DNA from: Microdochium bolleyi
Lineage: Eukaryota; Ascomycota; Sordariomycetes; Xylariales; Microdochiaceae
Reading direction: 5' to 3'
Assembly: GCA_001566295.1 (NCBI GenBank)
Contig: KQ964267.1
Location: 364,837 to 428,836, forward strand
DNA length: 64,000 bases
Shown: piece after piece, positions 34,162 to 44,452 of the stretch
How positions within the stretch are numbered: the stretch's first letter is position 1
Layout: each line of letters begins with the position of its first letter
Made by a program: the position numbers and the translations under genes
Notes under the pieces: generated by a model
Told to the model about the DNA's origin: nothing
The model's database searches: none
The model's input: the letters and a program-made list of their open reading frames with translations, nothing else

Positions 34162-37100
34162 GGTGTCGATTGGGTGCGTGCCACGGCACACGAGATCAAA
34201 GGAATGGATGCTGCGTGTTGGTCAGGCGTGCGCACGGCGTGCTGGGGAGTGGCTTTCGAAGTCTTCACAGCATCAGACGTGTCTGAGAACGAGGGGCGGC
34301 GACGATGTTGGGATATATGTACAGCCAACTTGGAACTTTTGGCTCGCACAGGATGAGCAAAACGCAAAGGGTTCTGGGCAGTCACACGTTCTTGGGAGCC
34401 ATGAGCTGCCTTAGGTAGCTAGTGCCGGGCCGTTGGACACGACCCCTAGCTCCCGTTGCGCCGCGCTGTTGCACCCAGATGAATTTCACCCGTAGGGTCG
34501 TGCCAGTCCGCCACAGAGTTGCGACCGGGCTGTCGAAGCTTGGACAGCGCGGCTCCTTACTGGTCGGGGCTGCCTCCGCAACGAGTGGCGCATTAAAGTT
34601 CCTGCCCGTGGACTTCCATGAGTGTTGCAAGTGCTACTGCACAAGTGGCATAACATAAGTGCCGGCCGACGATGCGACCGCAGCGTCGCAACCACGGGGG
34701 CCACAGGCACTGCCACCCATCCTCGGTGGTCACCTGACTCAGATGTTGCTTTCTGCCAGACTCTGCCTCAGAGTCTCTTCTCACGAGTGCCGCGTATCAG
34801 CTCAGTAGCGTCATTCGGAATCAGTAATGTGCCAAGCACCAACAATGTGCTCAAGCGGCGCCTGACGCGGCCACAGAGTGGGAAGCTCGACGTGATGGCA
34901 GTCCAGACGCTTCTTTGACACCCTGACACTAGCTGTTTCCAGACTCGGTGGTGGAACTCGAGCAAACTTGTCTCCCCCTTGTTTCTGAACTGACTGAACC
35001 TTTGTGGCTTGAACCAAGCCCGGGATCCCTTACCCACGCCCAGCGTATCTCTGGTGGCATTTGGAAGCAGAGGTGGGCACGGGCGGCAGCCAAGAGGTTT
35101 TAGTGTCCAGCGGATGAACGATAGATCCCTGCTGCCCTGAAAGTGGGCATAGCATTGAACAAGGGGGCAAAGCATTCGGAAACTTACTTTTGTACCCCGC
35201 CCCCCCCCCCCCCTCCCCGGGGACATATGCCTTGGGGGTTCGGCGTAACCCAAAGACGGAACGAGAAGGGAAGTAAGTAACTCAGGGGGGTCCACGTTTA
35301 CCTAAGGCAGGTCGCACATCAGCACGACATGAGTCGTGCACGGGCATGCCGAGTTATGCGGAGGATCTCGCACACACCACTCCGTTACATTATGAGCCCC
35401 TCGCCGCGGTGGAAATTTGGACGAGAGCAGCGCAGAGCACTGACGGTACTTTTCTCTCATGATGCGGACCAAAAGCACGCCAGCACACAAAGGTATACAA
35501 CTCCGAGCACAACATGGCAGCAGAACCCACTCTCTGACTGTCCGTATCCCCCAAGTGATCCACCCTATAGGGCTGTCGGTCGGTCCAAGTCAGTGCCGCC
35601 CCCAATCTCCACGCAGCAACTGGCATCACCATGTGCATGGTCAACCAATGCAATGTCCATCAATTATGGTGTGTTCTCCGCGAACGGCTATCATGCAATC
35701 GATGAAGGGGAGGCTTCCTCCACCGCTGACTGTTTTTCGAGGTCAAGCCACTGCGAACTTTCGTCACACAGCAAGCTTCAGCCACGATAGGCCCTTCCCC
35801 CACCCCTTCCTCCACCCACACAGCGGAAGATTTCGCGGTGGCCGCGTGTTTTCTCCCCCCTACTCTGTTCTCTACCAGGTCCCTGTGCCCAATCGCGACA
35901 ACGCCATCCTGGCCATGCCAAACCTCCCAAGACTCCACTCGTGTCTCGCCATCCGGCAGTGCGCGCACACTGTCTGCTGGCAGCTACTCCGATAGGTACG
36001 CCGCCATACCACAGTAGTTAGGGGTCGGACATCCTTCAGACACCTCAGTCTGGCAGCAGGCAGACTCTGGACCCCAGGTACTCTTGACTCGAATTCCTCC
36101 GCTGTGAAAAAAGGCGTGTTTGCAGGTTGATCTGGAGTGTGCGCGAGCTGCCCAGCCACAGACGCAGGATTTTTGCTTTTCTCGCTAGCCGCATCCGCTG
36201 TGTACCCAGACCCATTTCTATCTTCTCAGTGGTCCCGGATACTAGGAAGCACTCCGGGGCGTTCTGGACATCGCGGCAGGCGGCAGTGGTCGTTACCATG
36301 CTCACGATGATGGTCCCGTGTGATATTGCCCCCCTTGTCGGTGACCCCTCTCCTGGGGGGTCTTGCTTGTCGTCGAGGCCAGCCCGTTCTCAGACCGGTC
36401 TGGGGACTGTAGGCATAGTCACAGCTTGGCGTTCCTACCTTGCTCGTCTCAACTTGAGGGCACATCAGGGAGGCTGCGATTTGAGTTACCGCCTGCAACC
36501 TTAAAGACTTAGAGATCCGGCCGTTGATATTCTGCATGCCCTCCCATATATCTGTCGCGGGCTCAAGGTTGGTGTGCAAAGTCGCAATCAATCAATGTAG
36601 ACCGAAGAAAGGAGGCCAGTTTGATCCGATTCCAACAGGAATTTGAGTGTCGCCTACGGTCTGATTGGGCTGTTCTGACTCCTAAGCTTATATTTGCATC
36701 GCTCGCCAAGTGTAATGGCCATCATTCCGTACGGCGTGATCGTGAACAGGAACGGACTGGGGAGCAACCTTGCGGTCCATCTGCCAAGCCCTCCCAGCCT
36801 TGCTCGGCCACTGTTGGACCGCGTGTCAGCTCTGTTTCAATATCGGCGCGCCTCAGTCCCCCCCCTGGAAGCCGATGCTAGTACGATTTATCGAAAGCCC
36901 TCGTGGTAATAGTGCCAGCTTTAGGTTTAATTGGCCCACGTCACAAGGCTGTTGCTCCAGGAGACCTGGAGTGTCTATGACAGGGCGAATTTCCGAGCAT
37001 CCAGTTGCATGCGGCCGACTTATCTCGAGAGTGGATGCTTACGATGGTGGCCCCCCCTCTCTCTTGATACCATTGCGTGAAGACTGCGTTCGTACGGCAG

Positions 37101-37517
37101 CATATCATGACCTGGCACCAGCGTAATTACAGCGTGGATGGCAACAGGAGGCTCTTGCCATCGCAGTCCCTCTAATCAGCCTCGACCCAGTGGCGGCAAG
37201 AGATTCGAGTACAATCTGGCGAAGGTCTGCGCTCTTCAGGCGGAGGGACCGCTGGAGTCCCATGCAGGTGTCGGAAATGAAGCATAAGTAACTTGAATTC
37301 GCCAAGATGCAATCTGCATGTGCGCGACCTGCGTGCTATCATGGCCCTATATATGAGGGTTTCTACGTCCAAGGAGTGCATCCGCGAAGCACAAAGAATC
37401 CAAATACCCTCGCCATCTGGATTCACCTGAACTAGTCACTGACCACGCTGCACGGTCATGATGCGTGATCAAAGTGTCCGGTATTGAAGCCATACACGCA
37501 TGCTATCCTCGGCCCCT
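34162..37517. other. Gene-free stretch, 3.4 kb
   Basis: No gene could be supported. The left part must hold the promoter of SAT4 protein 2. A run of 14 C lies at 35200-35213. Open frames up to about 178 codons exist but show no domain, no signal peptide and no fungal codon bias, and frames on opposite strands overlap. No repeat family or tRNA was recognised. Confidence 0.4.
35200..35213. repeat. Homopolymer run, 14 consecutive C
   Basis: An uninterrupted poly-C tract inside a C-rich segment, in non-coding DNA. Its length may be unreliable. Confidence 0.85.
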
Positions 37518-38451
37518 CTATTGCTCCCATCGATCCTCTGATCCGCTTGCATAGTATGAATCCTGTGTTGCGGGGCCTTGGCTGGCATCAGGGCCATAGC
37601 CGTACGAAGAAGAGACCCAGGACAGTTGCAAATTAGGCGACGGAGGATACTCCTCATCATGATCCTGGTGTAGAATGAAGCGCCCCTTTGCTTTGTACTC
37701 TCTCATCTCGTGCCTGCCGTTGTGCTCCTGGTATATCGCATCTTCGTCAGCCGCTGGAGCAGGAGTGCTCTCGGACATGCCGAGAAGAAATCTGAATAGT
37801 GTTGATTAGCAGGTTTCTTACCACTGCGTAGACGGAACACTTACTCGCAGTCCTCCAGTAGACAAGCCACCGTGTCCAAAAAGTTCTTGTTATTCTCTAT
37901 CTGGGTGCGGATGCCGGCATGGCCAATGTCCCGTTTTGTCTTTGTCCTGGAGCCTGGCCATTTTAGAGTAGGTACTCGACCAGCTTGATCTTCGTTGTAC
38001 GTACCATGTCCAACCACGTGGTCATCGTTCCATGTGGATCGTCCCTTATTCTCCCTGGTGTCATGAACGCGCATGAGCAAATCAATCGCGGCAAGCGCCT
38101 TCTCCCTCAAGAAACTACTTACGCCTCAACACCAGAGTACACTCGCTGTAGTAGTACATGGTACTCTCTCAAGGTACCATGGTCTGCCTTTCGTTGCGAG
38201 ATAATCTCAATTCGGTCGTTGTATTCTTTCCAAGCTGCATCCGCCTTAACGCGGGCGTCCTTGTAGGCCTTATGGTCGGTATCACGGTTCGACCGATCTC
38301 TTCCTTTTCCCCCGCCGTCGTACCCCTTGGTAGATTGATGCGGAGTTAGAGGCATGTCGAAGTTTGGCGGTGAGCTGGTGTTAGAATAAAACATCAGGTT
38401 GACCGTGTTGGGTGAACACGTTTTGTAAAAATCGAGCCTTGCCCTAGGCAT
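37518..38451 (-). CDS. Unknown four-exon gene, 253 residues
   Basis: I do not recognise the product. Exons 38123-38451, 38005-38054, 37845-37953 and 37518-37791 join in frame. The introns start GTAAGT, GTACGT and GTAAGT and end CCAG, CCAG and TTCAG. The second intron is 51 nt and would also be open if retained. The protein has no signal peptide or membrane segment. The N-terminal third is hydrophilic (GYDGGGKGRDRSNRDTDHKA) and leads into a charged helical region (DAAWKEYNDRIEIISQRKAD). The C-terminal part is acidic and rich in Tyr, Ser and Pro. The start is uncertain: the frame opens at ATG 38451, but a branch/acceptor-like TTCTAACACCAG just before a later in-frame ATG (38355) could mean an intron in the leader. 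Confidence 0.6.
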
Positions 38452-39847
38452 ACGCGCCCGTCTATGGCCTGCATGTACTGACCCTTGCCATATTCAGAGC
38501 CTGACTTGAGAATGACTGCGAATGGCGAGAGTGTTCATTTCCTGGCTGTGGCAATGTTTCAGAGTATGCTCTTGGCTCGTTGTTATTCGATCACGGAATC
38601 GCCAGCTGTGTGACACCCGACGCCTGATCGCCAGGCTGTCGGGTTAAGTACGATAGCCTGCTTCAAACACGTGCAGGCGGTCTTGTACTATTGCATTGGT
38701 GGCGCATTTGAGGCTGTTCAGCTGCAAAGCCGCGGCGAACTGTCACTGCTGGTCGTTGGCCGGGACGGATGGTGTGTCTGCCAACCCGGCTGTTCTCTTG
38801 TGGACTTTTCATGTTTTGTCTTATTTTATGTATAGACTCACAGATGTCGCTCCTCCGCAATCAGCTCCCTACGTCCGAGTTCTGCATCATTCTCCCTCGA
38901 TTTCTATGGTCGTAGAGGCTTACTAGTGTTAGGCCCATTACCGCAAAAAACTCCTCTCACAATGGTGTATTCAAAAGCAAGTCTCTTTTTTTCTTACTTT
39001 AACGACGACCTTCTGGTGGATCGAAGTCTTTATTTGCTCATTATGGCCGATGTTCCGAGCACAGGATAACGTGGTTCAAAATGCAGGCGTCCAAAGCCTG
39101 TCTGGCTTATTCATGCGTAGCCTGCACACAAACCACAAGGACATTGGAAGATTCGATTTCCTCCGGCCTACCTTAGATAAGCATCATTGTCACCTGTTGG
39201 CCGGGCAGGGAAGATCACGCTGCGGTCCGGATCGTCCTGTCCGCAGGGCAGACAGACACACGCGCACATGACAAGTGCAGATTCAAGACAGGTTCCAACC
39301 ACCTTGGCATACATATGTGGGAGGCCGACCAAAAATTGGAGTAAGTGTCTCGCCACGCAGCCTTGTGTGTTATCTGACCTCGGGTCCTCCATCCGGCGTA
39401 TGCATTGCAGCCCAATGATCTGCATCCTTGGATAAACATGGACGCAAGACTGGTGCGCAGCTTCATGCAGATGGACACGCATACGGCAAGTGCACTTTGT
39501 ATTTGAGCTTGCTCAAGGCAAGGCAACTGGTTCGCACAACCGACAGTCCGGTCGCCCGTTGGTTGCGGAGTGGCTGCCTACTCTGCTACCTGTTGGCTGT
39601 CTGCCCAAGAACTCTGCCCGCAGAGCGAGCGGCCACGGCGAAGGCCTCTCGATGTCTCGACTCCACGCAGCTCAAATCTTCCCCATATCAGCTTTGACCC
39701 CCTTCTCTGATGATCTGGGCGCTCTCCTGTCCTTTCATAGATCTTGTCCCTATTGTTAGGATCCCCTCCCACATTCCCAGATCCAGTCACCTACATCTCC
39801 ATTTAGTCCAATACGCAGCCATTGACCTCTTTGCCTATTAACTGGCG
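38452..39847. other. Intergenic, 1.4 kb
   Basis: This lies between the outward-facing starts of the unknown gene and the BTB gene, so it contains both promoters. It is moderately AT-rich (T-rich around 38930-39040). No further gene, repeat or RNA was seen. Confidence 0.4.
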
Positions 39848-41078
39848 ATGCTCCAAGTTGCCATGGATCTTCCGTCGGGTGTCGATACTATGCCGAACTC
39901 TCTTACAAGGCCCGCGATGCCTTCAGTCAACCCTTCGTCAGTCTTCATCATTTGAGTCGTTAGTTCTGAAGCATTTTACCTTCTGACATCAGATCTAGGC
40001 GCTACTCGAGCATTGTCGGTCTCCGTTTCGCCGACCAAGTTCTCCATGTCCACCACTTCCTGCTCGACAAAGCGCCCAAGCTCCGTGTTCTGGTATCAAC
40101 CAACAAGGACGTCGCCATTCCGGACGTTCCGGCGCCATTGGCCATGTCATTGTCCACTACCTGTACACCGGAGATTACGAGACCCTCGCCATCCCTGTTG
40201 GTGCGTCCAACCTCGACGAGTTGCGCAGCCACTTCGAGGTCTACGCAGCCGCTACGAAGTACCAGCTCGTGGGCCTGCAGAAAGCGGTACAACAAGCGAT
40301 AGACAATCAGACTGCCAACCTCGAGCCATCCGTGGCACTGGCGATTGTCAAGAAGACCTGCCCACAGCCCGATGTCGCCGATCTCTGGTTGCGTGACTAC
40401 GCCAAAGCCCTGCTCGATGCTACTTTCAGCGATGTGACGTCCTTCCTGAATTCTGACCTCATGACAGCCGACGCTGGCGAGAGTACCATCTCTATCACGG
40501 AGCTGCTTCTCCGTGCTGTCCTGAGCTCCCTGAAGGCAAAGGAAGAGCGGCGTGCCGAAGAAGAACTTCCTCAGGAGCAGCTTGCCGAAGAAGAGCCGCC
40601 TCGAGATCTGCTTGCCGAAGAATGGCTCTCTCAAGAGCGGCTTGTCGAAGAAGAACTTCCTCAAGAGCCATCCGTGAAGAAACGACGGTCCAGAAAGCGA
40701 CAGGAACTTCTCGAAAAGCAGCTTGCCTTGCCGCAGCTTGCCGAGGAACAACTTGCCGAGGAACCACCTGCAGAGGAACCACTTGCTGAGCAACGATTTG
40801 CCGAGGAGCGAGATGTCCGGGAGGAGATGAAGCGCAACACAATCACGGAGTTGAGTGCTGAATATGAGGCTTTAGAGGCGAAGAGGCTGAGAAAAGGCAA
40901 ACTCAAATCGAAGGACTCTACTAGACACCGCGTTCTCCTGGAAGAAATTGGTGCCCTCATGGCTGAAGTCGAAACTGAACCTGTCTTGGGTGGAAACGAA
41001 TCAGACCTTATACCGCACCCACCAGTCGCAGAAGCAGAGCTGGAGCCAGCAGAGGACAACGAAGCCGATCTGGCCTGA
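39848..41078 (+). pseudogene. BTB/POZ-domain protein gene with a single-base frameshift
   Basis: Exon 1 (39848-39936) and exon 2 (from 39993, after an intron with GTCAGT and CATCAG) encode a short leader and the start of a BTB domain: YSSIVGLRFADQVLHVHHFLL, then KDVAIPDV. At about 40126-40130 the frame breaks, and the domain continues one frame over with SGAIGHVIVHYLYTGDYETL and FEVYAAATKYQLVGLQK, open to 41078. One missing base in GACGTTCC explains it. The C-terminal ~150 residues are imperfect Leu/Glu-rich repeats (LAEE, LPQE). BTB proteins of this fungal type mediate protein-protein contacts, often with cullin-3. The break may be a real disabling mutation or a sequence error; the long intact downstream frame leaves both open. 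Confidence 0.62.
40540..40815 (+). repeat. Imperfect Leu/Glu-rich coding repeats in the BTB gene
   Basis: Units of about 15 nt such as CTTGCCGAAGAA and variants recur through the second half of the BTB gene, giving LAEE, LVEE and LPQE motifs. A central basic segment (KKRRSRKRQ) interrupts them. The repeats make the antisense frame also open, which explains a long but meaningless minus-strand ORF here. Confidence 0.65.
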
Positions 41079-41532
41079 CCGATCTTCAATACTAATTTCG
41101 GGAATCGTGGGAGACCATGGCAAAATTTCAGTGGTAGTGGGGAAGTCCAAGTAATGTGTCCTATCGTCACTGAGTGGTGGCTCGCGAGCCTCTACATCGC
41201 CATCAATTTACGATATTACTCCAGTACTCTTGTTCACTAGATACATTTCATCGTAACATCGCTTTCAATGCTCGGTAGCTGAAATACTGCGAGTGACCGA
41301 TCGAGCCTACATGTACTCCGGGACGATTCGAGCCGTGTACTCCACAGAAAGATCGTCAGCTGTGCCGCCAGATTCGGCTACTCGAAGCCTTTAGCATGAG
41401 TTTGTCAGTAATGTGAGTGCACACGCCAATGATATTGCCGTCAAGTTACACATGATGGGTTAGTCAAACGCCGCGTTTCAGCGACGCAGGGTCGAAGCCT
41501 GCCGAGCTTGGACGGCAAGGTGCGCCTGGAAC
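41079..41532. other. Convergent intergenic, 0.45 kb
   Basis: This lies between the BTB gene stop and the stop codon of secreted protein B. Only 3' untranslated sequence is expected; nothing else was seen. Confidence 0.4.
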
Positions 41533-42104
41533 TTACTAATACAAGAGAAAAGCATGATCAGCGTAGTTCTCCATACGGGGAAGTACAATCATCTGTCAGT
41601 GGCTGCTTCGGAACATACCAGTTCATAAACCTTCTTCTCCTCTAGACCAACGATATCATAATTCGTCCCATCCCCCAGGATCAGCACATCGGCCTCCTGG
41701 CAGTCTCCCGGCGCAACCGACCGCACCGCCGCCGCACCGCCCCCAATCGGTCGCGGCGGCAGCGTGGGATCGAACCCGACCTCGGTGTAACCCCCGCTCA
41801 GGAAGTAGCTGCCTTGGGATCCCACGCATGTCCTGTTGGCAGGTGCATGAATCCTGTTGATGCAGTTGCTGTCTCTCGCGCCGTACACGTCGAGCTCGGT
41901 GCCCTCGGGTATCTCTGAGACCAATACGGATCGGAATACGACGGCAAGCGAGCTCCGACAACAAGCCTGCTGCGCGACGGACCGACAGGCGGGACCGCCA
42001 CCGCCGCCGCTACAGCTGCTACTCCCGCCGAACAGGTGGATGTTGACGGCGAGTGCTGCGCCGGAAAGAAGGGCTGGGAGCAGCAGCGCTTTAGAAAGCT
42101 TCAT
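41533..42104 (-). CDS. Small secreted seven-cysteine protein B (novel family), stop codon in its own exon
   Basis: Exon 1 (41619-42104) encodes 162 residues. An 83-nt intron (GTATGT donor, TTGTATTAG acceptor) is followed directly by TAA (41535-41533). The signal peptide MKLSKALLLPALLSGAALA precedes mature VNIHLF. Cysteines are spaced C-x8-C-x7-CC-x31-C-x11-C-x41-C, then exactly 27 residues to the splice point (LILGDGTNYDIVGL... ending YEL). The x7-CC-x31-C core, the C5-x11-C6 spacing and the tail length equal those of protein A. If the intron were retained, seven further residues (VCSEAATDR region) would follow, including an eighth cysteine absent from A and C. Function is unknown; the profile is effector-like. 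Confidence 0.8.
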
Positions 42105-44452
42105 CTTATGGGTTGGGGACATTAGACAGCAGGAGGGGACTATTTGGAGTAGCGCAGGCCTGGAGCCATCTCCGGGGAAGTGACCCGAGGCGGACCAGGG
42201 AGTCATACATATACTCAGAGAAAAGCATCATGGCCCGACAAAACCTCCCGGCCCATCTTGTTTAGCCTATCGACCGCAGATTTGCATCTTTGTCGTCATC
42301 TGGTCTGCCAAAGTGAGGTCTCGGTCCTGCGAGTGTGTATCAAATGTTCTTGGCGTCAGCATGTGCAAAAATTCCGTTGGTGGAAGCTCGACGCTTGCTC
42401 GCGGCTTGCTGACAGTGCAGCGCACTGCGGCCGCCCATCACTCGGAACCTGTGCTTCCGTTCTCGGACCCTAGCGAACATCGATGCGACTCGCAGCAATG
42501 CTGTCTCGTTCCGAGTCTGCCTCTCTGGATTGCCCGACGCGAGCACCAGCGAGGAGACGCGAAGAAAGCGATATGGGCATCCGTGCTGAGGCTGCAGGAT
42601 GGGCTCTTCAACGCGCTCAGCGTGCTCACGCAGTCTTTGAAGCGCGCGGCTTTACTTTGGCCTCCTCCAGGATAAGTTTAATCATCACAAGGCTTCGACA
42701 CTGATACAGGACATGCGTGCGGAATTGAAAACACCTCCACGCTTCGACATTCGTGTTCAGTGTCATGCGGCAACTCGGGCCAAGTAAGTTCCTGTCTTTC
42801 ATGCTTGTCACCTACTCACCGCTCACTACGTCGTATCTTTCGGAAGTTCTGTTCTGTGATCGGCCGGTCATCTTCCCAAAGTCTAGGCTCTGTCATGGTG
42901 TGGTCAGCGATGATCATCTAGCTCGTGAGGGCTTCAGTGAGCTCCCGCGGAAATGATCAATGCTCAAGTGTCAATGAACTTTTGATGGGAAACATCGCCC
43001 GAGGGACAAAGAGCAGGTGATTTCCTCAGCCGAGGCCACGCAGACCCTGGTCCATAATCCGATCCTGCTATGAAGCGCACTCTCAGAGCGGTCTGTTGCA
43101 TTGATTACTAGAAGTGGAAAAGGAGAGGGAACGGACTTCCGCGCGCGTATGCTGTCCACAACGCCAGTTTCAGAAGTCTTGAACCAGCCCAATCACTTCC
43201 TGACATGAACGTCGCGTCGTTTCCCTCTAGAGCTCAGAGGCTGAGCATTGGTCGCAGCGTGTGCAGACCGGCAGCTTGGAGTTGCGCTTGCTCGTTCCCG
43301 TAAACGAGGGTTTCCGTACCTGGCGTGGTGAAACAGTGGCACACCACGAGGTTGCGCATTCCAGGGGTAAACCTTCAGTACCCCTGAGTGAGACATGCGA
43401 CGACAAAGCCTGCTAGCCTGGATGACAAGCTTTCAGCAGGCGATCAAGCTTTTGGCAAAAAGGCTTGGCCTTGGCCAGGCCGGCAGATCGGCACGATCTC
43501 AATGGGCCCATTGCGTCGTTCAATCATTGCAACCTTCCTTTGGTACGCATGTGCGCCACTAACAACGCAGTGCATTCTGGAGAGGCTCAACCCTAGCCGC
43601 CGCTAAGTCAGCCTCTGATCTCTCTACTGCCGACCGTGGATGATGGTCTTCTAGCCGTGTCAACGATTCCCGTCACACAGATGGAAGGGACCACCACCGC
43701 CACAGGTCTTCCTCTGCCGAGCAAGCCGCTCGAGCACGTTGGCGAGCAGCAGCCGCCAGGGGCCAGATCCAGCGCCGCACCACCGGGACCCTTGCCAAGA
43801 CGCGTCACCCACAAACCCCAGACTTGGCTTCCCTTCCCCTGCCTGCGCCCCTCTCGGTGCCCCTTGCCCGCACCAGGCCGGGCGACGATTCCGGCCGCAA
43901 AGGGACGTAGGACCGGCTCAAAACGAACCGTCTGATGTGCGGAATCCGGCCACACGCGCGGTTCTTCGGCAAGCCATCGTGTGAATGTCCGGCTATGGCG
44001 GCACGTTGATGCAAGGCCGAGGGCCGCGTGGCGGCGTTCCAAATCATGGCTGGATGGGATGACACAGAGGGCGGAGGCGGAGGCGGAGGAGAGAGAGCGC
44101 CTGCAGGAGCAAAGCACGGCGCTAATCCTCGCGAGGCTTCACCAGACGGCAATACAGGAGCCTCATCGAAGAGCGAGCTCTCCTCTATAAGACCGCCTCG
44201 CCTTCCGCCTCACTTCTGCAAATTCCTTTCTCTCCTCAGCAGCCTCTCTAGGACAACGATCTCCCTGCTCGCCTCCACCTTCACTTCGTACCAGCTCTGG
44301 CAGCTGGTTTCTTCACGCCCTCTCCGGTCTTTACCTGTCTAGCACAGTCCTTACCAACACATATCTGACGACCAACTCGCACACATCCACCTCTCTTCTT
44401 GACTGAACAAACCCGACGGTCCGACCGACCAGACACCACAACCACCATCACC
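42105..44452. other. Divergent intergenic, 2.35 kb
   Basis: This separates the start of secreted protein B from the start of the Lys/Gly-block protein. The last 300 bases look like a strong fungal promoter and leader: TATAAG at 44186-44191, then long CT-rich and CA-rich stretches up to CACCATGG. The rest shows no gene or repeat. Confidence 0.45.
44186..44191 (+). promoter_or_regulatory. TATA-like element of the Lys/Gly-block gene
   Basis: CTCTATAAGACC lies 262 bp before the ATG and is followed by a pyrimidine-rich tract, as at highly expressed fungal genes. The distance implies a long leader. Confidence 0.45.

Noticed and set aside
40002..40793. Minus-strand ORF of 263 codons rich in Phe, Leu and Lys
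   Set aside because: It is the antisense of the Leu/Glu repeats of the BTB gene (CTTGCCGAAGAA read backwards).
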